DNA of 64,000 nucleotides from Atopsyche davidsoni (lineage: Eukaryota; Arthropoda; Insecta; Trichoptera; Hydrobiosidae): contig JAILWY010000006.1 of the NCBI GenBank assembly GCA_022113835.1, positions 1,860,001-1,924,000 of the forward strand. The letters run 5' to 3'. The position numbers and the translations under genes were made by a program. The notes beneath the pieces are model-generated. The model was not told the DNA's origin. It did not search any database and saw only the letters and a program-made list of their open reading frames with translations. Positions 12,803-28,300 of the stretch are shown here, one piece after another. The stretch's first letter is position 1. Each line of letters starts with the position of its first letter.

Positions 12803-13295
12803 CCTCCTCAGACCCAGTTCACATTGTAATGTACATCAACTTCAGACCTTCTGTTAAAGACCTTATTTCGACTTATTTACATTAGGAACTTTTGTACATC
12901 GTTATGCGCATTATATTAATTCGTTTTGTTTTGCAAATGTCCATATCTATCGAGTAATATTTGTATTATATGTCATTCTTGCAAGATGTCACAGGTCGGG
13001 CGCGTTTCAGTACAAATTCGTCACATTTTATTTTCGTTGTTTTGTTATTAAAAAGTCAATTACAATAAATTATCGTTGTATGATATTATAAGGAAGACTG
13101 CTTTTGTTGGTTTGAATCAAAATTTCATTGTAAACTGTAGTGTATCATACCATAACTTGACATCGAATTTAAAAAAAATAAAATCCATATAAAAATTAAA
13201 AAAATATATTTTTTGTCATACCTTTTCTATGTTTTAGCAGATATTAAAAAAAAAAATTTTTTTCAACCAAAAATAAAAAGTCATGTCTGAGGAGG
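12803..13295. mobile_element. piggyBac-type MITE
   Basis: The ends are CCTCCTCAGAC and GTCTGAGGAGG, each abutting TTAA (12799-12802 and 13296-13299), the invariant piggyBac target. The 493-bp interior is AT-rich and non-coding. It is a non-autonomous element by structure. Confidence 0.75.
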
Positions 13296-13299
13296 TTAA

Positions 13300-14341
13300 A
13301 ATTCTATATTTTATTACAACAAAATGCAGACGTATTTACTTGTATTGTGAAAATGAGGAATCTGTCACGTTTATTTTATTTAACTATTGCAAGCAGACAC
13401 CCTCAATTAACGCTTTTACAATGACGCATACACGCGTAGGCATCCGTTTGCATTAATATATTCCTTCAACGCATTATCCGATCCAATTCCAATCCGTACG
13501 AAACTCAATCGGGGCGGTAATTTTCCACAAATTCGTTACTCACTTTCCGCTAAATGGATCCGCCAGCCGGGGTTGCCAGGCTAACAGTTCCAAGGCGCGA
13601 CCGGAGACAATGGACGGCGTACACGCTGTACTCCATACTCTCCGGTACCTGCTTTGTTTCCCGGCTACAAAAGAACATCGGGAATACAAAAGGTCTAGTT
13701 TTGAGCAGAGGCCCCTTGCGCGCGAGGGCGCTCTCTGCGAGAATGTACATAATATTATTTCGCCGGCTTTTTTGATAGAATTTGCATCGGAAATCCCGCG
13801 GCACTCTGGCGTAATGGAATTGAATGCATTTGGGATCGTCACTGGCCGAATTGGAACACGGATTTATGAAAACACACCTGACTGATACGTGCATTTTAAA
13901 TAATGTCCGGAGCTCTTTAAAATTTAAATTTGTGCACTTTAAAGTATGATAAATTAGCATATAACAAAAAAATACACGTATACACTTTACTACTGATTTT
14001 TAAAAAAAATAGAGTTTTTCAGTACAGTGTACTAATGTGCTAAAAAAAAGTTATTTTAGTGACATGTATTTTTGATTGAATACTTATTTACCGGTTACAG
14101 ATTTTTTGAGGTTATATTTAATAAAAATTATATTTCATTTTTGGGGTAAGTATGCATGCAAATCTTGTAAAAAAAACTGTACCCGCAATATACACTAAAT
14201 ATGCCACCCATTAATTCCAAATAATATTTATTTTGACAAAGGTAGATATAATATTAAATCACAAAAAACTTTTTTACAGGGACTCGGGAGACTTCCTATG
14301 TAATTTATTTTTAACGTAGACGTTTTCTTTTTTTTTTTCAG
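13300..14341. other. Sequence upstream of the Ly6-type gene
   Basis: Contains a GC-richer island (about 13490-13870) with long open frames on both strands but no recognisable protein. The rest is AT-rich. A long T tract ends in CAG at 14339-14341, which looks like a 3' splice site. The sequence may therefore be an intron between an unseen upstream leader exon and the exon at 14342. Confidence 0.35.
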
Positions 14342-14573
14342 AAACAATCAACAAAGTGCAAAACAAACAAAAAAAAGCAGTTAACAAAGTGCGCCCGAAC
14401 ATAACCAACAACAAAAAAAACCGCAATAAACAACAGCGAGAGAGTGGCGGCCACGGAATAAAACAAACCCCAAGTGTTGTCGCAAAGTTGCGCCATTAAA
14501 GCGAGGGGCTCGCGCCAGGAAGGACAGCGTCAGGAAGACCAGCGCCAGGAAGGACAGAGCCAGGTCGCTCCAC
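14342..14573 (+). other. Probable 5' UTR of the Ly6-type gene
   Basis: A pyrimidine tract with CAG at 14339-14341 precedes A-rich then GC-rich sequence leading into the ATG at 14574. No in-frame alternative with a signal peptide was found. If the acceptor is used, transcription starts further upstream in an unseen leader exon. Confidence 0.45.
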
Positions 14574-17500
14574 ATGGCGCAGCACGGAGGCGCCCCGGCG
14601 GTGCTGGCGACCCTGGCGATGCTGGCGGCGCTCACCTGGAGCGCCGCGCTGGCCGGTGAGTGATGAAAATGTCCAATTAAAACGTTCCTTGCACATTATT
14701 CGTGCTAAATCAAAACTAACTATAATCAATCTATAGCCTATCTCCGAGCAAATTTTTTTTTTTTTGTAATTCATAAAAATTCACATATTTTCGTTCTTTG
14801 TACATTATTCATGCTACCAACTATAGTAAATCCAAAGTCTATTTCCGAGCAAAATAATTTTTTTAGGATTTCATAAAAATTCACATATTTTTTCAAAGTA
14901 CAGTTTTCCATACTATCGATAATGATTAAGTACATTTTTTCAAATATTGAAAATTGATTAAAGAAACTATGTCATCAGTTAATATCATCGTGATTTATGA
15001 GGGATTTGAACCCACATCCCCAAGCTTACATGGTCGGTGCATTACCAATTATTAAATTCTTGCTTAGTACAAGTGATTCGTTGGTAGTATTTTCAATATT
15101 TGAAACAATGTACTTAATCATTATCAATCAATAAAACCTGTATAGGCAAAATCGTACTTCCTGTGAGACGGTCTTCACAAAAAATCAATAATATATTCCA
15201 CACTATCAATGGCGTTGATAATCTTCTTTTCCCATTCCATCGAATATATCTTTAAAAATTGACTCCTCTGCTTAGTTCGGTGCCTCCCCTCAGTGGAGGT
15301 TGGCGACCTTTTCACTGAGCATATACTCATGCTAAACCAGTGTAATAGTGTAGTGGGTCCCCGGATTCCGTTACGCTGCAGCTTTATATTGCTGCTGCCC
15401 AATAGCATTATAACATAATCATTTCCTTACAAAGCAAATTGACTCTACCACATCAGGAAGGTGATAAATTTAATTATGACATTTTAAGTATAAAAATACT
15501 CCTTCCCGGCTAGATTGTTTTCTTCTTGTTCTGGTGCCTCTTCTCATAGAAGGTCAACCATTTTATCGAACATATTTCTATTCTGTGTCAGTCTCACTAG
15601 TTCGGCCGTACTTCCTATCTCCAGCCACTGGCGCATATTTCGGATCCACGTAAACTTCCTCCTTCCGATTTTTCCTTGATCAATCAGCTATAGGGTGCTA
15701 CATTTACTATTACAAAAATAAGAGACCTTCCGCTACTTTACTAACGTCAGGAGTTCTATTTATTTGCGCATTCTGTGCCAGACTCTCTTATTACGTGGTT
15801 AACCCATGGTATTTTAAGGATTCTCTTATATAGCCATATTTCGAATGCCTCAATTATTCGCATAGTAGTTGTCTTTAGTATCCAAGCTTCAACTTCATAA
15901 AGGAGAACTGAGACGACACAACACGTTGATGATCAATAAAATGCAATCAAAGCAAAACAATGAAGGTATTTTAAAATACTTTCAGTTAAATCTCCTGTTT
16001 TTTTTTAATAATGTAAATAATTTAAAAATCAAAGTAGCTCTTCCGCCTGGAAAAACGAGTAGGATAATATCATACTTATTATCGTAATCAGAAACGAAAA
16101 AATAAACAATTTTCCACTCGATTCCTTTCCCCAAAATATAAAAATAACGTGTATTTATTTCGTCCTCGTCTATTAATCCCTATTACAGGGTTTTTTTTTT
16201 TTTAGAAAATACGGGAAATAAAATATTTTCCCTTATTATTTAACGCGAGAAAGCCGTGGAATAAATCTACTTTCTTACAGTCGTGGGCTTTACAAATAAA
16301 CCTTGATTTCGCAGGACGAAGCCTTTTATGTACCTGCCGATGGCGGCTTATAATAAGCATACAACACACAAGAGCTCTGAGAAAAAAGTGGATTGCTTTT
16401 CTATCGCAGCAACATATATTTATAGAAATGGGCCGAAGGAAAACTAAGCTTTGCTTTCGTTGCGCTAGAAGTCCCTCGAACCATAAATCTCTTACTTTTC
16501 TAAAAAGATATCTCAACTGGTTATTTGATATTTGCTAAAATATCTTTGAAGTTCCAATATAATTAATTGGTCTTAGTACATATCAAAGTTTAATTTGAAC
16601 CAATATAATGTAAATTACAGACGGTGCAAGATACTCATATTGATAACTAGCTTATCTAGTTGGCAGTTAATAATTTAACATGCATCAAACAGTTATAAGC
16701 ATCTGTTTTGTATGCTTACTTAAAATCGCTTTTATAACACAAATTAACCCCTTGTTACATATTATAAAAAAATGTGAAAAATCAATATTGATTTTATGCA
16801 TTGACTCATAAGTCTCTGACCCGAGGGTTTTAGAGATTACCTAGCACGGAAATAAAACGACCTCGTATGAAAATTGCGACCTTTTTTTTTTTTTTTTTTT
16901 CATATAATACAATATAAACTGACCCGCGCTGCGGACGAAAGATAAAAGTTTAACCATACAGGAATGTGGACACTTTGCAGCCTGAGAGTGTGGAGCGTAA
17001 CGGGCAGAGATAATCCAAAAATTGAATAAAAAAGAATCCTTTGCATACACTCCGGCCTTATCGATAGAACACTGTGCAGAATAAATTTTGTAAAAAAAAA
17101 TCAACCTAAACAAATAATTAAATTTTGAAGACTAAAGCAGTAATAATATATTTTTTAAAAGTACAAATTTTTAATACAAGTAACCAAAGCATTATTAAAT
17201 TCTTTGGAACAATGGCCTTCTTTATTAATAAATTGATTATTCAGGATACTCTGTTCAGTGTTTTCTAATTCATCTCTTCAGTTTTCAATGAAATTTTAGA
17301 TGAACTAACGTTTGAATTTTTAATCACGTTCAATGCACATACTACCTGGCAGGTGATTAATTGCACCTATGGGTTATAAATTTTAGCAGGGCAAACTGGG
17401 TTTCTGGGCTTGTATGGCCGTACAGCCGCAGCCAAGCATTATATTTTATATAATACATACCATTAAGTTTACTTTACCCAAGGCATATGAAACTACATGC

Positions 17501-20500
17501 CCAAGTTATTGTGACCGCAAAATTATTTGGGTTTATAAATGATTTTATTTTATTTTTGTAATTTATCCTATTACATATGCCTTGCCTGATTTTTAATTTA
17601 CGAAAACACATTGTAAAATATATTAACATTATTTATTATTTTTCTTTTAAAACAAATATTGTCTTATCTTCTGACATCTTTTTTTTTCAAAATAATAATG
17701 AATGAAAACTATTTTAAAATCCAGAATAAAATTATTAAAAATATATCTTCCTTAAGTCTTCGGCTACCATTTTCTGAGCTCCTTATCTCAAAAGCTACGT
17801 TAAACGGATAAAGAAAATCGAAAGAAAAAAAACTAAGACCACTCCACGGACAATACCGGTAAAGCGGGTAAATATGTCGAACACTTTAATTCCAAGTATT
17901 ACCCATTAATATAATTATGTAAAATATATTTATTAGCGCCAATTAATTTCCGACTCTTACCCCGCTAAGGCCGATACAAAAGTTACTACCTTCAATTTAA
18001 ACTTTTAATTAACTCCCCGGTCCTTTAGGGATATTTTAACGGAACGGTTCGCGAAGTTCACAGGTAGGCATTTAAATTAATATTTATTTATAACGGCCCT
18101 TTTGAATTTCTAAGCAATTTGGGAAAATAAAGAAATATCAAAACTCCTTATCGAACCGAGTCAATGTTAATCAAATTTCATACTTTTCTAAATTGGGATT
18201 GTTTGAAAAACGAGTTAATGGAGTTTTTACTTAATTAAAATCACTACGAAAGCCTATTGAATTTAGTAACGAATTCAAACAGTAAAACTTCAAAGGGTGA
18301 AATTATTTATTTTTTAAAAATCAATTTTTACTTTACTTAATTATCAAATATTAAAAAAAAAAAAAACCATGAAAATTAAAAGATGATTTTTAAATAAACA
18401 GTTTTTAACCATAAGTCTTAAAAAATAAATTGCATTAAATAAAGTTACCAAGTAATATTATCTTAAATCACTCTAGGTCGTATAATATACAGCGCGCTCA
18501 TTTGACAAAAAAAAAACGAATAGAGAGAATCTAGTCGATATTAATGATGGATGATTTCTTCAAAACGTCATTAAAGATACACGTGTAATGATAACAACAT
18601 GGAAATCTTTTTTAATACGCAACATGTTCAATCAAGCCCATAGTTGATGGCAGTCAATTCGCTTACTGTGATTATGTATTTAATAGATAATCAGAGCCAT
18701 CAATTCATAGATGCGTCCGGCTTATCCAATCAGCTCGGACAGCAAAGCACCGCTCTGGGTACTACATCAAGCGACTGCATAGACTGTTTTTTTTAAATAT
18801 ATATGCTGTTTCAAAACAATTGCATTCGAAAAATCCCTGAACGCAAGCTTTTGTTTTATTTCAAATATCGAATCGTGGCTTCATTCTCAAGGTCAAGTCG
18901 GATGGAAGCAGGGACCATAAACAAACGCTGACATAATGGCCGGCAAGGGGGCCGCGCGAGCAGAGGTCAGCGGGGGCGGGGCTGGGGCCGGGGGCGGGGA
19001 AAGGGGGCTTCAATTGGACAATTGGCCGGGCGCTGGTCAGTGGATCAGGTCGGACATGTGGACTTGTGGGACAGGAACTGACACAGGATGCGCGCGCAGA
19101 TGCTTTCAAGCCGCTGACATTTATGACGCTTGGAAAATGGAAGACGATGGAACCGAGCGGCCGGCGGCAGCGGCCAAAGGTCAAACCGAGGCACGCAGAG
19201 GAACTCAAAAGGTTTTCCTTTGCACAGATCAACGTCGCTGTGAAACACATTTATTTGTTCAACGGAAAAATATTACTTGAAAACCATTTTAATTAAAAAA
19301 TATATATCATGCGGTCAATATTTTGTCCAAACCACAAATACGTATATTATTTACAAACTTATATAACTCGCTCTAAGATATGTTTCTTCACATTGAGTAT
19401 GACCTTTTGCAAAACCCGCTTGAGACAATTTGGAATTTAGATTGCCTACAAGAATGAGGAACACGCAGCACCCTACATAAGAATAAAAAAAAGAAGGAAA
19501 AGTGAGAATACCTGAATATATCAGTCATGTAAAAAAGAAAAAACTAAAAATTATAACAAGAAACAAAAGAAAATCTTGCAAATAAAAACTAAATATCTTA
19601 GTTGAGAAAATATACCAACTGTTGGCGCCAACCAAAGCTGTTGACGGATGCTTGTAAAATTTTGTTTCTAGAGCTGGAGTAAGGAACTGAGTAACTGAAT
19701 AAAGGAGATTAGTATTGTATTTAACTAACATTTAAAGAATTTCACGAACCAGTTCGTCCTAGTGAAGAAAATATTATAAACAGATATAAATATAAGAAAA
19801 CCAATGAATTAGTAGTTGCTTAAAAACTATCGTAAAAATTTATATAATCATTTGCGAGTATTCCGGTGCTGGATGGTATGCGTTATATAAATACAGCACA
19901 ACGATACCAGTAGGAAAGTTCCTAAGTATTTGCACGGGGTGATTGCGAATCTTAGGCTGCCAATAAAAAAAAAACTTTAGTCATAATCCAGTTAATATAA
20001 AGGGAAAACGAGGTCTTTCTTTTACTTTTCGGGAAATTAACCCCTTCTTTTATATTTCTTTGATTCGAGAACATTGCCGTACTAGTAAGTAAACTCAAAA
20101 TATTATGACGGGATATTTAAGGTCTAAAAAATATAAAAATATATCTGTAGTATTTTTAATTGATCGAAACTATTTTACATTATATAAAAAAAATAAACAA
20201 AAAAGTGTAAAAAAGTGATGCTTGTTTTTTTTTTTTTCGGGTGATACCATGCCTATAGAGACACCGTGTAAACCGTGTTGTTGCGTAGGTATTAAATTCT
20301 TGTTCATTCGTAAGCACTTCGGATAATTGGAGTCCGTTTAAAATAACATTTTCCGTTTAAATAATAACGGCGATCTTGACGGAATGTCACGGTAAGTTCT
20401 TGCGACTGAAGTGCTATTTTTATTATTTAAGCCTTGAAAAGTTGCGGGTGGAAGTAAACGAGATAGATTTCGATTAAAATTAATGTGAGAGTTTAGTACA

Positions 20501-22263
20501 GGAAGTTTATAGTTTTCTGACATCCATAGAACATTATATAAATATACTGCATAGTGAATACGGGGATTTGGAAATATCAAAAAATGAACCTCTTAAGCGT
20601 TATAAAAAAAAGATTTTTTTTGTTATAATTATTATTATGACTGCATATTATTTGATGCTCACAGTAGAGATATTTATTATATTTCGCGTGAAAAGTTCAC
20701 AAACACTTTATTGCTGTTTATTTGATATTTTGCTATTGCGACAAGCTACAAACAGATGCAAACACTGTGTAATAGAGCATGGGTACAGTAATGAAGTGCA
20801 GTGCGAGTACGCCAAGTATAGAATATATGTGGGGTTGCTCCGAGGTACACATGTGGGTAATTGAATACACATTAAATATTTAACCCTGCCGAAGTCGGAA
20901 GTGGGTAGTTTTCTACAAAATTGAATAATCATCGTAATTTCAACTTTTACATTGCATACAGATTAGCCGTCAAAGGGTTTATCTAAACATATTCATATAA
21001 CCTCAAATTTCAGCTCGCTTAACTTCGCCTAAAGTTTAACTACCGGCATACATATTTAACCGTGAAGCATATGAAAGTTCACCGACGTGTTGTGCTTCGA
21101 AGAAATTCCATTCACCACTTTCGTAATTTACTTACCCCGGCCGCACTATAGCGCGAAGTAAATTTGCATTTTAAATTAAGAGCCTCCAACAACACAAAAG
21201 AGCTTTCCATACAGGTCAGCCAGAGGCGAAAGCTTTCACGGGGGACCGGGCCACAAAGAAAAGCTCGTCTAGCCGACTGGCGACCGAATTGAAACGTGTG
21301 TTACTAATTACACGAAAAACTGGCTCCTGGAAAAGTTAGATTGCCTGCAACATATGTGCTTTTGGTAATTTGAAACTATTAATTAAATGCTGACTTTGCT
21401 GAGCACCAAACCTGTTCGGATTTAATAGATATTTGCTTTGAAACAATAAACATTGTTTTGGCTATGGAACGATTTTTCTCATGAATACCAGAATATTGTT
21501 TTAAGTGTTGATGGCAAGTCATAGCAACCAGAAAAATTTACTTATAATAAAACGCAAAACAACTCAAATATTATCGGCAAGTATTTTTCGCTTTTCGTGG
21601 TTCTAAGGGTTTCGGACGAAATCTTATTTAAAATTGAAAATTATTAGAAGAAATATGATAGCTTTACGCAACCAAGCGCGTAACCTTATATTCATAATTA
21701 CGAGTTAATTATTATATTTCAGGCATCGTATTAATTCTAATATATTCTCCATTGTCACTGGATTTCGCCGGTATAATTTTCGGATGAAATTTTAGCTCTT
21801 GAAAGCTCTGGCGATGTCATTAACATGTTTACAGCGCGCTTATTGGTGCGCTAAAGCCAGACGTAAAACTCCATGGTCTAAATTTATTAATCCCAAGGTT
21901 TTAAGCACGGTTATACTCCAGTTAACTCCGGGTTGAAAAAGAGAACATTAATAACTTGAAAGCATTAAAAAAATAACCCTAAGCAACAGAGAGAGAACTG
22001 TTTCTTTTTTTTTTTTTTTAATTTTAGTTCCACGTACTTGTAATACATTATTGAAAAGAGTAGGAGAGCCAATCTTTTCAGAATATCTTTGAAGTAAATA
22101 CGTAAACGAACAAACTTTTACTGAAGATTCGGTAGACGTCTGTAGTATCTATGAAATCTTTCACTTGGGTGTGCGAGGAAAAGTCTTCGAATTAGTTTAA
22201 GACCGTAACTGTTAATTTTGTCATTAAAAATTAACAGTTATGGTCTTTTATTATTATGGGAAA

Positions 22264-22338
<75 letters not shown>

Positions 22339-25300
22339 GAGAGAAGGGAAAGAGAAACATAAAGGCAAAACTAATAAACTCTAGTTATTTATCTGGACCA
22401 TTCGATTTCATGCCTCAGAAAGCATTGTATTTAGCAATCGTAGCCAATGTTACCAATGCCTGAGCGAGTACTGACTGATCGCCGGAAAATTACCAAAAAA
22501 ACTTGTATATGTGGCTCTTTCTTATATAACACAAAGAAGGTATATCATTGATATGACCAGCGAGTCCTTAATCCGTTTCATAGTTTGCTTAACTTCCTTG
22601 GAAATTAAACACAGCGTGTTGCAATCATAATATAGGCAATAATATTATGTTGAGAAATTAATTGATGAAAAAAAAAACAACCATATAAATTATCTGTATT
22701 CTTTGTTTATAAACTGAAAAGACTAATGCGAATTTTAAAATGGAGTGAACAAACATTTTGTGTTTTAAGGAAAATATCTAAATGTGCCCTTTCAATGCAC
22801 GTTACTGCAAATTTTACAAAACCAATAAAACATTACGAAATTAATCTAAGTGCGATATTTTGTACAAAACTTATAACGTGTCAACCTTTAACCATTTGTC
22901 TTGATCAATTTTCGATTATAAGTAACGCGGGGGGGAGGGGGGGATGTTATGAACAACTAACAAAACCTCCACATAGCTGCTCTAGACTGCCAAAACTGCC
23001 TTTCCAACTTCCTGTGAACTGATCCTCAGGTCTGCACCGGGTTTAGCAAAGGGAGAACTGTTTCAAACAATAGCAAACCAATTTTCTCAACAAAATAATT
23101 AGTTGTTTCAACATTTCGAAGTTCCTCTATTTCGTAGTAAAGATGCTATTGGCTATTACTTACCTACTTTTGACAAACATAAGAATACTTTCATGTACGC
23201 ACACGTTCTTTGAATTAAATTTTTATTTCCAGTTCAATATATGAATATTTTTGTTTATTCACTTCGGAAGAACGAACAAGTTGGAGTTTGCAAATATTCA
23301 CGTATGTACGTAATATCAATAATTACTTATATGAGTTGGATGATTTTTTTTGATATTAAAATATATAACGGAGTAAAAAAAATTGTTACTTAGCATTGCA
23401 CGCAAAAAATCCAATTATATCGAATACTAAAGCGTTTTACACAATTTTTGTTACAATTTAATAAATAAATCTGTCGTGTTTGTCTAAAAATAAAATTAAT
23501 CAATCCTTTCTGATAATAATTAAGCAAGAACTTTTCATGACTCAACGTCAAATTGATGTTTTTAAAAATACTATAGCAAAAACTCACCACCAATAATATT
23601 ACAATTTTTTCTGTGGTTTTTTAATTGATTTGGCGCATACCTGAAATATTAAATATATAACTTTGAAACCCTTAGATATTACAAAATGATCCAAGGCCGC
23701 TCGCGACGCAATAAACATTCTTCAATCGACACGAAATATTGAACATCGTCTCCATAGCGACGATCTCAGATATTCCATCAGAATGGATCACCAGAGCAAA
23801 CAATCCTCTGGGCGACGAATTCAGATAGAAACGGTAAATAAACTGCGTGCTTTGTTTACAAACTCCGGAGCTGTTTGCTTATTTTATCAAATATTCACTG
23901 TCGATTCTTCGAAAGTTTCGGCAGCCGCCCGAGAAGCTGCCCGGCCGGCGAGACGCCATTTTGTCTGTGCCCAGCCTCGTGACGTCATCTCACTAAATGC
24001 TACGCCATTAATGTTTCACGTCTCTCCCCGACTCGGACAGCTGATGGAAGTTTCCAGAAAAACGAAAAGCGTTGTTTTAATGTAATTAGTAACTTTGAAT
24101 AGAATATTTATTTATGTATGGTTCATTACTGAAATGGGCTGTGGCTACAGATCGGAAACACAACAATCACAGCGCTAAAGAAATATGTTTTTCTTATTTT
24201 ATTTTTACGTAACATGGAAGCGATTAATCAATAACTCTACTTATAATTTGGGTTACTAAATGTTCTATTAATTCAACATCTCGTGTTTGACAATACGGTT
24301 CGAAAAATTCATCAAATTGTGAATTTATTTGACGATGTAATCAATAAGGCTTCGCTGCGCCGCGGGGAGGCTCGGCAATCACTATAACAAATACCGCTTC
24401 AAAGTGAATGTGCCAATTTGACATTCGGCGAACATAAAAGTGTTGCGAAATCCAATTATTCATTAACAATGGAGGAGTATTGAAGCATCGAAATATAAAG
24501 CCTGCGCCGAGCACGGCCGCTGCGGTGACCGGGCTCCCAATTTAAAGCCATCAAGGCGGCTTGATCGAGATCATTCGGAAATACATCAAGCGTTTGTTTT
24601 TTGTTTGGGATTATTTGCCAAGCACCTGCTTTTAATTTTTGCCTCGTATTTATCAAATAACGTTCCATCAGAAGAGTATTTGATTCATTGATTCTAAAAC
24701 ACACGGTCATTGAGTGTGTATGTTATATAAGTATATTTTAAGAAATATAAATCAGACTACTTCTGCTGTTAATATTTAAACTAGTAATTAGTCTAACAAT
24801 AGCCTGGAACGACAATCCGCTTGGCGCAAAATTAAAATATAAATAAATATACTGGCACTACTTTTAAATAAACATGACATTATTCAGGCACGTGTTGATT
24901 TTATGTTAAAATTACTTGTTTACATCAATCAAACGGATCACTACCAAGAAGTAATATAACCCGAAAGGTCAATTCGTTTATTAATTCAATCTTACACCAA
25001 CCTTCACAAAGTCAATGCTTAAACTATATACAAATACACTACATTGGTAAAATCCGTATTCAACCACACCAGCGTCTTGTAGCGTGAAATTGATTTATCA
25101 AAGGTACTCCGAATAATCCGGCATTAACTCTGTATTGACAGTTATTCAAATCAAACACGGCTCATTGTTCTGTGGCTTACGTACGAGTATATACCGCTAC
25201 GATGTTGGTTGTAGACTCCTCGTAGGCGCTTCTACGAAAGTCCCTCGCTTGTGTTTGTGAACGGTTAGGGGAGAAAGAGGCCTTCACATTAATAATTAAT

Positions 25301-28300
25301 GAATATTTCATAAAAACTTTTAACAGCTTAATAAACGAGGAGATAATAAATTATATTTTCGGGTTTAACTCGAGTCAATGGCAGTCCACTTAAAACATCG
25401 GTCTCGTAGCTTAGATATATTACGTTTAATTGTAGGGCTTGAAATAAAAACTGTCCTCTTCGTTTTCCTAGTCCCAGGTAGAAACGGCAGTGGCGTGCGG
25501 TCAGTAGAATGATAAAATTATTAGGTATTTAATAAATCAAATCAATGATTTCATATTATTTTAAAAAGGCAGCATTTGAATGCTGTTATTTTTATTTTCA
25601 ATATGCAGATATTTTTTACATAACTATTTTTATATCTAATATAATCTTGAGTATACTATCTGCTTTAAATTGAGTTTTGAAAATTGACACTTTTATAAAA
25701 AAAAAAAAAATTAAATGGCCAATATGTGTGAATGAGAGAATAACAAACGTGGCTACAATAATAGCTAGCTTTGTGCTTAGACCTACCGCACGCCACTGAA
25801 ACAGGTTAGGGAGAATTGTGCTATGGCCGTTTGTGTTGATTAAATTAAGTATTTGTAGGAACGCAGACCAATTACGGAGGACTCAGGTGAAATTGTGCGC
25901 TGTTTGAAAATTTTGTGAACGCACTTCACCCCTCGATGTGTTCACAGTTATAATGTGGCAATTTCCCTCGGCGGCTAGCGAGGGAGATAATCGAAATCGC
26001 CAAATTAAGGGTAAAAACTTATTTCAACAGGGAACATTTCCTAGGCTGACGCTATTTTCCATTTGAAAGGTTAAATGGTATTATATTATCTATTTGATTC
26101 CATTAGGTTTAAAGTACTTTATGCCTGTGGCGTTTCTTTATTATATCAAGAAAAAAAATGTAGGAAATTTCATAGTTAATATAATAATATCACACGTATT
26201 ATGACATGTCAAGGAATGCTGTTTAATTGCATTTATTCAAATAAAAACAATGTTTTAATTTGACGAAAATGACAAATATCTCCATGTCATATCTATTTTT
26301 AACTGTGACATAAGTCAAAGTTAGAAAACGCTTGCCTCCATCTTAGCAAATAATATCCTGTACTCTTAAGGATGAAACAGATTCTCTTTTCTGAGAACAA
26401 TTCAGTTTCAGATATTCCCTTGTCGTTTCCATTCACATTGAGTTGACTTCTACGTTTGCCATCAATTAATTAAACATGGTGAATGTATTACAAAGGAATT
26501 TTCTCAAGCGATTTTTAAAAAACCAAAATTAAGTAATTATTTGGATGAATAACTAAAAAAAATTAATTCTAAAATACATTGCTTTAGTCCAATACACTCG
26601 ATTTTTTTATACGGAGGGAAAATTGCGATATTTGACGTTACATGTGAACTTTTACCCCTCAATACGAACTGATGGCAGACGCCACTTAAGTTCCACTTTA
26701 TGGCCTTAAATTGCAATTTCACGCCCAGCAATCATTCAACATTCCTATGAATTCATAAGTTTTGCGACCCCACACTGTCAGGGGAATAAGTCGGCCCAAA
26801 GGGCCAACCCCGCGAAAAATAGAAGATCTGATTACTTGTTATGATTACGAAGGGAGATTTTTAATAATTGCCAACCCACAAAGAAAATAAAACTTTATTA
26901 TTTACGGAATTAGTTAAATTTAGAACACTTGTTATATTTAAAAATTCAAAAGAAAGCACTTTTTAAATAAATGTAATCAATAAAAATAAAATGACAAATA
27001 TAGTTATACTGCAGTTCATAGAAAAATTTAAAGAACTATACAATATCAAAGATTCTAACGTCGACTAAGAAAGTTGCGTGATTATTTAAGTATTTTTTTA
27101 ATATTCCTTTATTTAATAAATTAAAATTATCACATGATTTTAGACATGTTGCTAAAATATAAATACGAGTAACTGGTGATGTTTAAATAAAAATCCCGGT
27201 GTTACCTGGACTCTGGCGACACACTTTTTTACATTTCAAACACACCCTTGCATTGCAAATGGGTTTCTATTGGATACGATAACAACTTCAACGATAATCA
27301 ACAGATATACATCAAACATGTTCAGCACGATTTATTTTCACTTTAAATTATTTTTAATTTTCAAATACGCTTTTCAAAATATACATCCATAGTGTCAAAC
27401 TATTGAAGTTTATAAAAGCTCTCTTGAATTTACAGCGAGACCCAAAAATGTTGTACTATATTTAACAGGCACTATCGGTCTTTGTAACATTAGCAAGTCC
27501 CCCGCTTATCTTCGCTTCGCAAAAGAATATAATACACCCACAAAGAAACTTTAAAATATATAATATGCCAACAAAAAAACTTCGAGAGCGGCAATAATAC
27601 CGAGCGACGCCGCGCGATCGGCCAAATGGCTTGGAAATATCGAGAACGTGTAACTGGGCAGATAACTCGCGAGACGCCAGAACCCAGCACTTGTCAGATA
27701 AGCCGAGGGGCCTTCTTTGCGAGACTGAGTCGATATGACAACATTGAAGATGACAAATCACCCTCGTCGGCAACGTCCGCCCGTAGGTTCGAGCTTAGCA
27801 GGCATGCTGGTATCTTTTATATTTAAGATGACCATGTCATTGATTGAAAGCCAAAATAAACGTGAGTAATCGCAGTCAATATTTCATTTTGTTTTGAGGA
27901 TAAACCTTGGTGTTCAAAAATTTACTGCAGCGTTTGTTTAGAATATTATCAGTAGAAATTGATAGTTGATAAAAAAAATTGGCAACTGTTTCATTTTAAG
28001 AAAGATGCGTAGGATTTTGGCTCTGTTTAAATCACATCTGATAAGTCACTTAAATGGTTTAATCAAACGTGCCCACCACGATCGAAAACAATGTCAGAGT
28101 TATATAATCTACGATAATAACCTTTTTAACATAGCAACGAGCTTATTATTTGATACAAGCATTTAAATTATTTTTTTTTAATAAGAAAATATTTCTTTAT
28201 CTTAAATATTGTTTGATTTTTATTAAGGCAATTTACACTTGTCGGTGGTCAAACGAAAACTAAAATTTTGTAATAAAAAAGGAAAGGGTTTTATTTAAAT

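Noticed and set aside
13540..13960. Several overlapping open frames up to 136 codons on both strands
   Set aside because: They coincide with a GC-rich island where stops are rare, share no family motif, lack splice sites and overlap one another on both strands.
18861..19296. Open frames of up to 129 codons
   Set aside because: They follow extreme GC composition and low-complexity Gly/Ala/Arg translation; no homology recognised.
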